Source of the DNA: Diplocarpon mali
Taxonomy: Eukaryota; Ascomycota; Leotiomycetes; Helotiales; Drepanopezizaceae
NCBI GenBank assembly: GCA_024741835.1
Contig: JAENRP010000089.1
Location: 93,373-157,372 of the forward strand
Direction: 5' to 3'
Length of the DNA: 64,000 bases
In this document: positions 34,703 to 46,654 of the stretch, piece after piece
How the letters are laid out: the number at the start of each line of letters is the position of its first letter
Numbering within the stretch: position 1 is the first letter of the stretch
Program-made: the position numbers and the translations under genes
Notes under the pieces: generated by a model
Seen by the model: the letters and a program-made list of their open reading frames with translations, nothing else
Database searches by the model: none
Told to the model about the DNA's origin: nothing

Positions 34703-37220
34703 TCACCGATCAAAGAGCCACCAGGCCTTAACAACTCGATCAAGATCCGTACTTCCTTGCTTGTTGATGTACTCCTTGACAGTAACCGCGGCCATGCCGA
34801 TCGTAATGCTTCCGGTATCCTGCAACTTGAACGCCTTTGCAGCTTTGCCACTTCCTGTGGCGAGAAGGACGATGCCATCAGCTAGAAAAGGCAGCTGGGT
34901 TTCATGATCCCATTGGACATCAATTATGTGCTTCTCAAGCTGTCGACGAAGCTTGACCAAGAGGTCGCAAAGTAGATCGAAGCAACGCATGTGGAGAGAA
35001 AAATAGTCGATGTTCAGAGCAAATATGCCTGACTGGATTCGATATTGTAGCAACGAGAGGGCGGCCATCGGGGTGAGCGCGCGGGTCTGGAGTTCAGTTT
35101 CCTTTGTGTCATTCTTAGGTTCGGCTGTCTCCGCCTGCAAAGTTTAGTCTTCCGAAGAGATTTTCAATATTGAAGGTGACGTCGGAGTCTCTGCGTCCCC
35201 TGATGTACTGATCCTGGAAAATACTGGTGATGCTCGATACGCTGGTCGCTTATCTCGGGCCACGCCTTGAAAGATTTCTCCTGGCCCCCCTAGTAGATTC
35301 TCGGCGATTGGCTGCGAATGTTGTGGCACTGCCTTGCAATAATAGGAAGACTCGTTTGTGGTATTCATCCAGCGCCTTGGGGTAGTCACCAATGAATACT
35401 CGCTCCTTGCCCTGGATTCTGATGACAGCTTCAATGTCTTTCCACAATGTGATGTCGCCAGCTGGGGCGTCGTGCTTGACAGCACTCTACAGATGCATGG
35501 TGGCTGGTACAGGTCCCTAAGCATTTGCCATTGTAGTTCCAACATGCTGCATTTTCATATTCCAAGGGAATTGCAAGAGACCACATTGCAATGGATGCCG
35601 CAGGAGTAGGGTATATTTGGGCAGGGGATAAATGCGATAATTCGCATCATGGCCTCGTGCTTTCTCTTACAATTCAGTGAAGGAGTCTTGGATGACCTAC
35701 ATATCTCTAGTCAGTAAACGCTATCATGAGCAGTACCCGACCCAGTGTTTAATTAGATTACTGGATTCCACTGACCAATTCATTTGCCTCATCTATCACT
35801 TTACGAATGAATGAAACATTCTGAGACGGCTACTTTCCAAGCGTCATATCCTTCTTGTAGTCGAGAAAATTTCCTGGAGTTCTGGTAACATAGGATCCTG
35901 TAGATTGTAATTCCGAGAGGGCGCTGTCTGAAATTCAGTTGGCATTCTTTCTACAATGGCGGCGACAGCCGCGACATAATCGATGCAAACCTGACCGATA
36001 TCAAGTCAGAGTCCACAGTCTAGCACCAGCCAAAGTGGAATATTCTTGGAGCTCATCGTTGCTATCAAGCCTTTGGAAATTCATCCAAGACGGGGAAGGT
36101 ATTCTGATGGTATGGCGTTGTACAGATTTCAGGTAGAAACTCGCATAAGGCTATCTTGTCCTGGTGGAACTGTTGACACCAATCCAAAGGCTTGCCTGAG
36201 AGATCTAAGGGGCCGAAATATCCTGGTTTCAAGTACGGACCTCTGCAGGGTTTGCTGACGGGCAAGAAACTGGTCAGCATAACATAAGTTGACACGCAGA
36301 CAAGATTGTTACTACTGAGCAGTCCTCTTTAAAAAAATAATCTTCCCGGTGTCGATATTCAATAGTACTCCAATCTTTACCAAGCGCATTAACCTCTGCA
36401 ATTATGACAAGCTTTGAGATCTCCTTATAATTATTCAGTTGTGGATAATTGCTGGCGAGCTTCGTATATTTCTCACGCTCTGCAGGATGGAGCATTTCGA
36501 GTCCGAAATTGAAGGTTACTGAGACTGAGACGAGATCCACAATACTCGATGCATAATCTTACCAGGCCTGGCTGATGTGATCTCGCATATCCACGAAATC
36601 ATTGAATAACGCAATGATTTGAGTCCAGTGCTCTTGCTGGTCTGGACCCTCGTCGAGTTGGCATGCCACGGGCGGTCTCTTGGAAACGGTATTTCTCGCC
36701 AGGGGCGCGTTTGTCACTGGGATTTGATGGACTTCTGAAGTCTCCTCCCCCTCAAGCACAGCGAAAGGATTATTCAAATCGCGCGCCATTTCTTCCTTGA
36801 GTGTACACATTCAATCTGATGAAAAGCATCAGCTTCTTGTTGTGTTTTCTTAGAAATGGTGACAGCGTGAAGAAAATAGACTGTTTCGAGAACTCTGACA
36901 AAGTGTGCATAGCTCTTGTTGCTATTCAGAGTAGCCTCGTCTCTACCCTTGTTCTCTTTACCTTGTCACTTCCTTTCCCATTACCGTCTTCCTTCTTTTT
37001 CTTTTTCTTCTTCTTCTCGTTAATGACAGTCCCCTATGAATCTTTCGAAAACTCATATGCCGCAGCTGGGCTCACTGCGAGAGTCAGCAGACGCCCCAGC
37101 TTGTGTCTATTCTGACTTGAGAGTCTGGGCAATCAATGATCAGCGATGCGTCCTACCTAGCCATTGTATCACCTCAGCAGTCCCCTTCTTGTAGAGAGCA
37201 TAAGTCGAGAAGAATTCCAT
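34703..37220 (-). pseudogene. Broken DUF6604-type gene
   Basis: Pieces of one fungal DUF6604-domain protein lie in order on the minus strand but in several frames. The start is MEFFSTYALYKKGTAEVIQW (ATG at 37220). Then come a segment with SNKSYAHFVRVLETVY, FAVLEGEETSE and LFNDFVDMRDHISQAW, an in-frame TAA at 36561-36559 exactly where Gln would be expected, and continuation in the same frame with DYASSIVDLVSVSVTFNFG. The next segments (KPGYFGPLDLSG, then KNIPLWLVLDCGL, stop, LDIGQV) are in other frames with a further TGA. The C-terminal part (TPMAALSLLQYRIQ, FDYFSLH-like NIDYFSLHMRCFDLLCDL, QLPFLADGIVLLATGSGKAA) is open to the stop at 34703. Some breaks could be introns, since GTAAGA follows TG at the TAA, but the number of lesions argues for a pseudogene. 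Function of the family unknown. Confidence 0.75.
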
Positions 37221-39045
37221 TATGAATAGGTTAATATGGCTATTTTAGGAGTCTGCGTAGGTTTTTTGAAGTACGAAAAGGAGGAAAAATGTAAGTAGAA
37301 AAAGCAGGCACAAGCTCTGTTACGCGTCACATGACTAGATAGATCGCATTCCACTGGGTGGCAGCAGTAGCTCAAAATCACATGCGCGCCGCTGGGCATG
37401 GCCTGAAAAGCCAATAGGAAGAAGAATAAAAGCCATTGTGTATATCACTACTGTTCATATTAATGTAGAATAGCTGCTAGCCCTACCTGTTTCCTGAGCG
37501 GTTCTGTGACTGAGCTACAACCCAGAGATGAAAGAGCACTTTGTGGATGAAAGAAGCCCTCTATAGGACGTAGGGAGATGGGACTCTCTAGCTCAATGGA
37601 TTACCTATAACGCAGTCGCAGCAGTAATGAGGACTCAACTCTGTGTCAGAAGATACTCGCAAGCTACCTGCGTAGAGGAGAAAGGTTTCATGCAGGAAGT
37701 GAGATCTGGTAGTTAATAATGGTAGCCCAATGGACGAAACGTACGAGCTGACTCTGGTGAACTGCTAGGGATTTGAGTTGTGCAAGAAAGTTACTGGCAA
37801 TTATGGCTTCCAACCTTTCCTTGGACCCGGCTATATGCGTATCTAGGAAGATCATTATTTCGACAGCAGGAAGAACCAGGTAGAGTTTGTGTCCCAAGGA
37901 TGGGGAACGGTGTGCTTGATCGGAGCTGGAGCTTTATTTCAGATGTTCTTGTTGACATGTCAAAGAATGGAGAGCGGACTTCTTTCTTGCAGGTCTGCGG
38001 GCAGTGCTGAAAATGATTGAAATACTTCCCATTCAGAGAAGCTCGATAGCGCGGGCCAGTTCAATGCAGCCAATATCAAGATTTTGTACTTGAGCTTGAT
38101 ATATACCTAGGTTATTGAAGCAAAGAAGGCCAGAAATCTGGTCGCTCCTTGTTTTTCTCCCTTTGCTCATTTAGTATACCGCACAACACTGGTGTAAATG
38201 GTGTCTACCGGTTCCAGGACCTGGGCTCTGGGGGAGATTCTTGCTTCAAGCTGGGCAGCAAACTTCCTTTTCTTCCGATCAATAAGGTGAATAGGGGTGG
38301 GTGTAAGGGAGGAGCACCGCGGGTTGGCACTTATGCTTGCGGAGAATTATTTAGTTGATATGGTATGGACCAGGAAGGAAGAGCACCAAAAGCTTAGACG
38401 CATCTGTCGTGGCAGTCGTATGAGAAGCTGTGCTGATACCAATAACCTTCTATGTGTTATTGGGCTTGTCGATTTGTCACTGGTGTAGGAAAGATCTTGG
38501 GTGGAACACATGAAGTTAAATGGGGTAAACAAGTGCAACCTCAGGTCAAGATTCAAGAGCAATCTGTATCACGCATGAAGTGAGATTTAAACTGATCCAG
38601 GAGGTAGCATTTGATTACCTACCTTAGTTGAGGTCATCGCCTCTTAACGCGGCAAAGAATCAGGAATGGTCTGCTTTGACAGAATGAATTAAGCGAGAGC
38701 ATTGCCTTAGCCGGTGAATCAGGGATGAACTCACCCATCTCAATTCACCAAGAGTGAGCAATAACTCGCATTATCAACGTTTCTAGCATGACTTCTGAAT
38801 ATCAACCTTGCGTCTCTGCTCTTTTGGGTTGAAAATGGCACCTGAAAGTCTCCAGATTTCTAAGAAATCCGCGCATCTTCCCCAAAGATGCTTTTCGCTC
38901 CTAACGCGATCCCCTGCTCCAACTTCCAAAGAGCTGATATGGGTCCAACGAATTCCTAGCCCAGTATTATTTGCCCATTGGTCCTTTCCTAGTAGCCTTG
39001 AGTAACAAGAGCTGGCTTTCTCCACATGTATCAGTCTCTATCGGG
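37221..39045. other. Intergenic, no gene recognised
   Basis: About 1.8 kb with short frames under 81 codons on both strands. None resembles a known family. The region lies between the DUF6604-type pseudogene (upstream side) and the 3' end of the 2EXR gene. Confidence 0.4.
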
Positions 39046-40120
39046 CTAATGGATCCATACATGTCTGACGAAGAGGATGGTTGGGACAGTCTTGTCTGGA
39101 CCTCTGGCTGCTGCTTTCTCTAAAACGGTTCGAGTTTTGTCAAGCAGTCCGTTAAACTTCTCCCAGTTCGACCGAAAAGGCGAGCTCCGTCTGATGATCT
39201 CAAAACGGAACTTGTTCGCCCCCCGATTTATTCCCCAGTATCCTCCGTTGTAGCCGCCCACACATTCTCGGTCGCCGATGTGCTCGTATCGGCTTCCCCC
39301 TGTAGGAATGTGGAATTGTCCAAGGACAATGAGAACCACCTCTAACCCAGAGAATCTCTTGAAGCTAGTCATCCACTCGGCGAGTCTTGATGATGGCGCA
39401 TTGAGAACGATGAACTTGACTTCGTCGATGATTTTGCCTTGCTCAAGAGTCTGAACAACTAGATCTGCATTCAAGCCATTCTGGCGGAGAGCAATCTGAT
39501 TAAGGAGAAGGATATCAACTCTGGGGTTATACAGCCAGGTCACATCACGAGTAGCATGCTTGAGATTAGTATACCCATGTAGCGACATACTCTCGGCTCT
39601 GGTCTGCCGATTGATTTGACACAAGGTGACGACGTTGTTCCTGCCCCAGCCGGTGAAACTAGGTAAAGATCAATTTGAAGATGTAGCGAGTTGGGCAGTT
39701 TAAGCTTACTTCTCAGTATCCATACCCATAGCAATATCAACAACCCGTGGCTCCATCACTGCATACAACTCCCAGATCTTGTCTTGAAGCTCCGGCGGGA
39801 GCTTTGTAAAGACAGTGAAAACTGGCAATCCGTCCTCTCGCTCCTTCAAGTATGCATTCAGAGTGGCCTAATAGATATGAGACAGGCATTCGATCAAAGT
39901 AATCTTGAAAGCTTGAAGACGAACTCACAAGTCGGAGGGTTTCAGCTTTGAGGTTATTCATCTTAGCTTTCTTGAGCAAAGCGACCGAAGATGCTGAGAG
40001 CTTTGCGGTAACGACTTGATGACAAGGTAAACTATCGCTGAGCCCGCTGTTAGCAGTGTGGCTTGGAAACAATGCCGCCACTGTGGTGGCATTGGTAACT
40101 GTTGAGATTGAAGAGTCCAT
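39046..40120 (-). CDS. 2EXR-domain protein
   Basis: Minus-strand exons 40120-39929, 39867-39710 and 39658-39046 give 320 aa. Exon 2 carries the domain core VFTVFTKLPPELQDKIWEL and EPRVVDIAM, typical of 2EXR proteins, which are numerous in Leotiomycetes and Sordariomycetes. Exon 3 continues with LCQINRQTRAESM, the 'parental residue / former ESR' part of this family, then a region with FHIPTGG. Introns are GTGAGT..TAG (61 nt) and GTAAGC..TAG (51 nt) and keep frame. The start is taken at MDSSIST (40120). An upstream in-frame ATG at 40234 would add 38 residues that include an odd SKPFRSKPSCSKP repeat, so I prefer the shorter form. Function unknown; no premature stops, unlike both neighbouring family genes. 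Confidence 0.78.
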
Positions 40121-40151
40121 CTTTGGGCTAGAGCTGCAGAAGAGAATGAGA

Positions 40152-40196
40152 GGTTTGCTGCAGGAAGGTTTGCTGCGGAAAGGTTTGCTGCGGAAA
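40152..40196 (+). repeat. 15-bp tandem repeat, three units
   Basis: Three adjacent copies of a GGTTTGCTGC(G/A)GAA(A) unit lie just upstream of the preferred start of the 2EXR gene. Because the period is a multiple of three, they stay in frame with the longer possible start at 40234. Confidence 0.85.
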
Positions 40197-40234
40197 GTTT
40201 TATTGAGAGAAGTAAAGAAGGCGTGAAGAGACAT

Positions 40235-42204
40235 AAAACTTCATATTCAAACAAAGGCTCGTCTTTGGGTGATAAGGACGTTGCTGCAAAGGTGAGTGAA
40301 CTTCGAGCTCGCTTCTGCTAAGACTGATTATTGGTGAATCACTGTAAACGACCTCTCCAAATATCTCCAAACAGATAAGGTAGCCACACAGAGTTCGACT
40401 TTCACTCCTAATATCTGATTCACCCAAACAAGCTGCTGCTCGAATCACAGGCTCTTCAGACACTTTCAAATGCTCTCTTGTTGCTATATAGTTGCAACTC
40501 TACAGGCACCAAGGTAGACAATACATCAGAGACGAGTTAAGCTGAACCAAACAAGAGGAGAATGGCCAAGGCAATGCTACGCAATGCGAACTTGACAATC
40601 AAAAAGCATCAGAAGAGATCCAACTTTTCAACCCAACTAGCTAGCGGCTACTGGGCGCCTACCCCAGAATCCCACACAAACATCTCGCATGTAGATTTAT
40701 TTTTCTACATCAGATGCAGCGAATGCGAAATGTGCAGCGATTTTCAGAATTAAGTTGACGCTCTTAAAGCTGTAAATGTAGTGGTATCAATGTTAACCTC
40801 CCGTCCTCACTCCTCTACATAGCAATATAAGCAAGCTCTGCATCGAAAACAAAAGAAACCACGGCTAATTCGACACAGAACAGCGATACAATCACCACGA
40901 GCGCATTCATGATCTCGATCTAGAAGATAGTAGACGACCGAGCTAGGCGTGCTACCCGTCGCTGAAGGGTATATATGAGCCTTGGCCTAAAACGAAGAGG
41001 GCCGAGGGACAGCAGTTCCGATTGACATGAACCGATGGGATGCAAAGTTGTATCAACGTCTTCGGGGGAGGCTTGGTCTGCCGGTCAGCAATGGCGAACT
41101 ATTGCGGTCTCTTAGAGACTTTCTTTGGGGTCGTCAGGACAGGCGAAACCAAGCGTAGTGTCTCATTCAAGACTGTTGCAAGCATTAAACCGCGCAGTCT
41201 TAATTAAATATTTTACGGTCTTATCCAAAAGGTGAGCCCCTATTAAAGGTGGTGTCGGCACCTTCTTGCAAAGCTCTTAATACAGTGGTTTTTAAAACGA
41301 GCAGATGGACATGTAAAGTAAGCTTCCTAATTCTTCGTAGCCAGCGATTATAAAGGCGAAGATGTTATCTTTGATTTTGTTATTGTTCAGGGCTTTTGGC
41401 TCTGCTCCTCCGCGGCTAGATCCATCTTTTGGTCTCGTCCTTGCAGGAAAATATACTGACAGAATCTAAAGGTGTAGATTCTGAGTTCTATGGAGCTGTA
41501 GGAGTATATATACAAGGTAGGCTTACTAAGCCTTAGTCTCCGCTCCGTACGCAATCTCTATACCTTGTATATTTCTAACATATACATCGAAGGATATTTA
41601 GAGGGATCATATAGGGAAAAGTCCTAGAGAGTGTCAATTGGAGGTATATGGCACATATTTGGGAGGCATGTGGAATGAAGCTCGGACTGATAAGATGTGA
41701 GGGAAATCGCGTTGCCTTTACTAACAGGATGGGGCCGCCGACAGCGGATTTATAGGGGGATGAGAGGTTCATGGTGTGAGCTTCTGGTAGGGCTAATTAT
41801 TGTACTCGCCATTGTATCTCGTTGACAGCCCTGGGTGGTATATTAGTATTAGTTCAGCTGTCGATGGAAAAATCCAGGCGAGAAAACGCACCGATTTGAA
41901 GGAAATATCTAGGCCCCCTAAGCCGAGATTGAGCTTCATCCTAGAATTATCACATGATTAAGACATTTATTGTCTTGAAATCTGGGCAGAGACTTGTGTT
42001 TTTCAACTCGGGAGAGATCCGCGGCATCAGGTATCGAAAAGAGTGGAAAGAGAGGCTTCGCCATGTTCAGACAAAATATCTTTACCGTCAACGCTAACGG
42101 TCCTCTATATGATGGACACTCAAATACCTTCTTCGTACCCAATATGAAGGATGTGTCGAGTTCGTCAGTTCGTATCAAGACCTCTCCTAGGCGCGAGCCA
42201 CGTA
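40235..42204. other. Intergenic with small inverted repeats
   Basis: About 2 kb without a recognised gene, and AT-richer than the left part of the window. It holds a perfect 12-bp inverted repeat (separate entry) and short plus/minus frames under 81 codons without domains. Confidence 0.4.
41508..41572. repeat. Short inverted repeat
   Basis: ATATACAAGGTA at 41508-41519 is repeated as its exact reverse complement at 41561-41572, about 41 bp apart. It could be a small hairpin, a terminator-like structure or the ends of a tiny decayed insertion. Confidence 0.6.
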
Positions 42205-42963
42205 CTAGTCGTCTGCATTACTGTCCGTCAGCCACTCCTTTTCTTCATCTTCAGAGCCATCATCATCGTCCCCAAACATGACCAGAGCCCTTCGCATGAC
42301 TACTATAAGATACATCTGTCCTCGATCAACCTTTGCTTTGAGCTCGGCCACGAGTGCCTCCCGTATCCTCATTGTTCTGGCGGTAATGACAAGATTGAGA
42401 TGCTCTTCGCTGTAGAAAAAGCTGTAAAGCTCCCGCCAATCACAGTTCAGTTCGAGCGTCTCGTAGTCAACAGATCAGTCAGGAATTGGTCCTTGATAGA
42501 TATCTCGTCGGATCTGAACAGTATGCTGAGGCGCTAGGATGTCAGCGTTTACCAGATATTCACGCAAGCGTGTCTTGATTTTTGGCATTATCTCTTCGGA
42601 TAGGACCTTGTTAGTTGACAAAATCTTAGTTTCTTCGTTTCTGTGTAAAGGAGAGAATTCGAACCCTGCCGCGAGGTGGCAGGTCTCATCATCTTCGGGA
42701 GCATCCCCGGCTGCCAGACATTCCCCTACAGTCATAACTGCTTTCCATCCTTTGGGTTTGATACTTAGCACACCTAGGTATAAACCAATTCTAGACCTTG
42801 GAAGATGCTTCCCGCGGAAGAGAGGCTCAGTGATCGCTTTGAATGCCGTGCTGACCTGTCGGCAGCTTTTACATAATGTTGGGGATTCCTCGCCTGCATT
42901 AAGATTCTCCAGAACCCGTATCCAAGACTCACTTGACAGGGGAGGAGACTGCTTCGAGTCCAT
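42205..42963 (-). pseudogene. F-box-like gene with one in-frame TGA
   Basis: The minus-strand frame from 42963 encodes an F-box-like start (SWIRVLENLNAGEESPTLCK, then VSTAFKAITEPLFRG) and runs 162 codons to a TGA at 42477-42475. The same frame then stays open for another 90 codons, including DYETLELNCDWRELYSFF, EEHLNLVITARTMRIREAL and an acidic end, to a TAG at 42207-42205. The downstream part has normal protein composition and contiguous sense, so the TGA looks like a CGA-to-TGA nonsense change (a C-to-T transition). Without it the protein would be 252 aa. Alternatively the protein really ends at the TGA, or the allele differs between strains. F-box proteins link substrates to SCF ubiquitin ligases; the match here is by eye and weak outside the first 50 residues. 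Confidence 0.55.
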
Positions 42964-43405
42964 ATAGGTGTTACTTTCCAGGATACAGAAAAAACTAAGG
43001 ACCTTTTGACAAGGAGCAGAACAATCTTCTGTGTTGCCCGTTATCTCGGAAGTGGGGTGAAGATAGTCGCGTCTGCCGCATACACGTCTCCCAAAAAGAT
43101 GAACATGCCGATAACGAGTACTAATTTTACTTCCATTATGACCTCTGCAACCTTAGATCCATCACCAACTTTTGCTTTGACTTTGACTCCGGGTAATCCA
43201 TTTCGCTTGTCTCTTAACCGACGAGTGGGCTCTCCTGCGACTCTTTCTTTTGTTTTATTGCCCTGACCAAAAAAACTTCCATTCCCCATAGTCCACACAT
43301 GCATAATAGCTCTTCAGCGATGCATAACGTAACAGTTATGCCACCACTCAATTCTCTGGTCATTTACCCCATTGGGAATACTCCCGCTAACAACAACCTG
43401 GGCTT
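42964..43405. other. Intergenic, unassigned open frame
   Basis: An 87-codon minus-strand frame at 43041-43304 includes a Lys/Arg/Gly-rich stretch and one hydrophobic stretch (LVLVIGMFIFLGDVYA). I recognise no family and cannot tell whether it is real. Confidence 0.3.
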
Positions 43406-43858
43406 TCATGCCTCTGATGCTGACAATGGCACCACTGAGATCTTGTATTTTGCGTGTGGAGATGCATAAAGCATTCTGTGCTCATTGTGGTGCGGGGGCA
43501 GATCCGGTGAGTTTCGATGTTCAGATCCTGCTTGCATCGTCCGATTCCTATGCTGATAGATATCTTTCAAGGTTCCGAGACGTTCAAATTCACCTGTTGC
43601 GATCTCAAATATGCTGTTCTTGGTCAGCACGGTAAGGTCTTTTCCTAAGTATCTTCTGCAATCAGAGCAGCGATAAATGTTCTATTGCTATCACTCATGA
43701 TTGATCGCACGCATATAGACCTCAGAATCACTGGTATCAACTCCATCTGGAATCTTTGATACCATTTCTATCTTTCGGGGAAGGAATTGGATGTCTTTCG
43801 GCAGCAAGCTGAGAAACTGCTTGTTCCCAGGCCGCAAAAGAATGGTCCGGGGGTCCAT
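43406..43858 (-). CDS. Small hypothetical protein, two exons
   Basis: Exons 43858-43695 and 43655-43406 join in frame across a 39-nt intron (GTGATA..TTGCAG), giving 137 aa. It starts MDPRTILLRPGNKQFLSLLP, continues IEMVSKIPDGVDTSDSEVYM, and across the splice gives INHERYLGKDLTVLTKNSI and FEIATGEFERLGTLKDIYQ. The composition looks like a real protein and the splice avoids two adjacent stops, but I know no family. If the intron is instead retained, another frame through it reads YRCSDCRRYLGKDL with a C-x2-C pair, hinting at a zinc-ribbon-like ancestor and a possible frameshift. It may be a decayed member of a local accessory family. Confidence 0.33.
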
Positions 43859-46654
43859 TTTCCCTGATAAATTGGTAAGCCTCAGACCTTAGTCGGATTG
43901 CGCCAAATTCGGACCAAAAACGCTATGGAGAGGTCCGAGATAGATCAAAGAGTCTACCAAGGACAGGCGAATACTTGGCTAGCGTGAAAATATGAAGTTG
44001 ACAAGTCGATACTTACTAGAAGTACTAGTAAGAACAAAGAAAGATGATAGAGTGCAGATCAGAGAAGAATTATTTGCTTTGTTTTTTATAAAGGGAGCTT
44101 GAGGGTCTTACATAAAAGTGATATAATAGTACATAGAGGTTTCTTTGAGTATCGGCTATACTGTCAATCATCGGCTTTCTTAATAATATCAATTCCTTAT
44201 AGATTTTGATATATTCCTCCTATTTCTATGGTAGGGAAGCTTTACAATCAATACTAAGGTTCCTTTTTGTAATATTTATACCTAAATATTAGGTCCGTAG
44301 CTATTTTTATAAATAGCTTCAAGGTTATTGGAGATCTGGGGAATCCTAATGCTTAGGCTAGCTCCCTTAGTGCTGGCGCGCTAGTACAGAATCGGCTGTA
44401 CTAGCTGTAGTATTGGAGCGATCACAGCCAACAGCTAGCAAGCGCATACCTCTTTTTACAGAGCCGTGACAAATTTCTACTTGTGGTTTTGGACAGGCAC
44501 AGTACGATGCCTCGTTTCCTGGAGAGGCTTTCGCGTCGCCGTCGAAAAAGTCAGCAACACGAGTTGCGACTCCGACCTTGTCAGCGCGGCTTCTAGCGTC
44601 GAGGCCAAGAATCCTGGAACTGGCTGTGGTCTACACTCCCGTCAAGGCAGCTGCTTCATCTTTGGTACCGAAGTAATGGTTACGAGGCCTCTTGTGAATT
44701 ACAACAAGCGGCATCAAGACCCGGGGCTGTTTCTGGGCACGAAGAAATTTCCACCTCCTAGTTTGGGCTCTCGGACGCCGGAAGACTTTGAATAAAGTCA
44801 TGCTGAGCTTAGTACGATCTCGTCACTCACTGGAAGTGCTTAGGGGGATCAACAAACATCGTCATCATTTGGTGGGTGATGTGCCGAGTTCAAGCGAATA
44901 ATGGTGGAACTTGGCATATCCTGATTCCAGGCATGCCCAGAGGCCCGCAGGATCAAGGATTACGTCCAAGTTCATCCAAGAGCATTTAGCATTTTGATTG
45001 GATCTGTTTCCGCCAGCCTGAAATCACAGTATCACATGCCGGGATAGAGCCGTCTTTGTAACCGTGATTGATGCCTTCTGGGCATTCCCTACTTACATCC
45101 GAGATCGCATGTTTGACATGGAGAGATCTGAGGCAGAAATCCTGTTCTCGGCTTTAACTTGAGTCGGATGCTATGTGTAGTGTAGATACCTAAAACGAAG
45201 AGATCTCGTGACAGGAAGTCATATGATTGGCATATGAGGGATGAAGGATAAATATTAGACTTGCCATTTTACTTTACAAACCGCGCGCGCGCAACGCCAA
45301 CAACCTCAGAATATACCTCCAACTTGGGAAATGTTCCCAACACCTCCCTCGATGCTGGCCCAATTTTGGTGCTTCTTTTTTTTTTGGTTCTATATGAGGC
45401 CTCCTCTTTGTGTGTTCCCCCATTTGTTTCTTTAGTAGGACAAATTGACGAACACGACTATTGATGATGGGGGCCCAACCGGGCATCGTGGCCCTTGATA
45501 CTATGACCGCCATCACCGAGAAATGCGTTACTGTTCAGTTCCCGATCAATAAAAAGTGCGATAACCTGCTAGCAGTAAGATACTTCTCTATCTTGCATGC
45601 TGAATCTTTGAGGACTTGAGGCTACACTTCATTGTATTTGGAGAATTCCAGGTCACACTTTGCAATACTTGGTTCCGTTAATGCATGGCTCTCGGAGCCT
45701 CTGCTCTGTGTACGAATCAAGCGCATAGTACGTTCACCAAGTACGTTCATCAAGTTCGCAAGCTGCAAGTTTTCTTTTCGCGGATTAGAGGTTTTTCTAT
45801 CAATGAAGTGTGGAGTTATTGAGATATTCCGTGCGCGTTTCAAAGTCATTTTTGATGCGCCGACGAACTGGACAATATCTGGTCTCCAGTTGCTCATACT
45901 TCCATCCTAGCTGGTAAAGCCTTGGCATGCTATGCTAAATGTCCAGAGAACTGGTCCCAGAGCGGCTAAGAAAGTCTGGTCGAACCATTGCCTACGTATA
46001 ACGCCAGAAGTTAAATTCCGATGCAGTATTCCTCTCTTACGTTTTGCGGCCAAGTAAGAGCTGGCGTCTGCAAGGCCTAGTATACTACTTAAGGTACATG
46101 GATGGACGGCTACCCTTATAATATTGGTTGACGCCTCGCTGCATCATTGCTCGTCTTGTCAAAATATGGCCTTCTCGATCTCGAGCTGCTGTACCTTGTA
46201 CTTGAAGCAAGCAATGACCAAGTATAGCTACGCAAAGCGAATCCCCAGCCGCTTACACGTCTCTTCGGCAGCAATTCCCAAATGCTGAAGTCTGGCGTTA
46301 TTTCATTCACCTCCGGCACAGATTCTCTGAGGGATTTTTTTCTGATTGCGGCGTCTGTGCAATACTGTTAGGCACAATGTATTCTTGACTGAAAGTATTG
46401 CCTGGAACCTGTTCATTGCCGGGTCTATTCCATTGCACAGTGGCTTTTGGGGTCTCCTCACCTGCCTTATCCAAATAGTATCTCCTTTATCTGCGAAATT
46501 TCATTCAGAGCCAATGCTACGTCTATGTATTCTGTGTGTAAGGTGTAACAGCCCTCCCGCGAGCTGGGAAGAGGGGTGGAGTCGCTGCGCTCCATAAGAG
46601 GCTCGGCTAGTCGCTATCTTGAGCAAGTTCGTCGAGATCATGCGATGAGTTTAG
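43859..46654. other. Intergenic with AT-rich remnant at about 44.05-44.45 kb
   Basis: No gene is recognised. The 44050-44450 part is AT-rich and TA-rich and resembles RIP-decayed repeat DNA, ending near a GTACTAGCTGTAGTATTGGAG segment, but I could not assign it. A 109-codon plus frame (44466-44795) and a 91-codon minus frame (45897-45622, with NISITPHFIDRKTSNPRKEN) look protein-like but match nothing I know. Confidence 0.35.

Noticed and set aside
42475..42477. Selenocysteine reading of the TGA in the F-box-like gene
   Set aside because: Ascomycete fungi lack selenocysteine insertion; a C-to-T nonsense change is the simpler reading.
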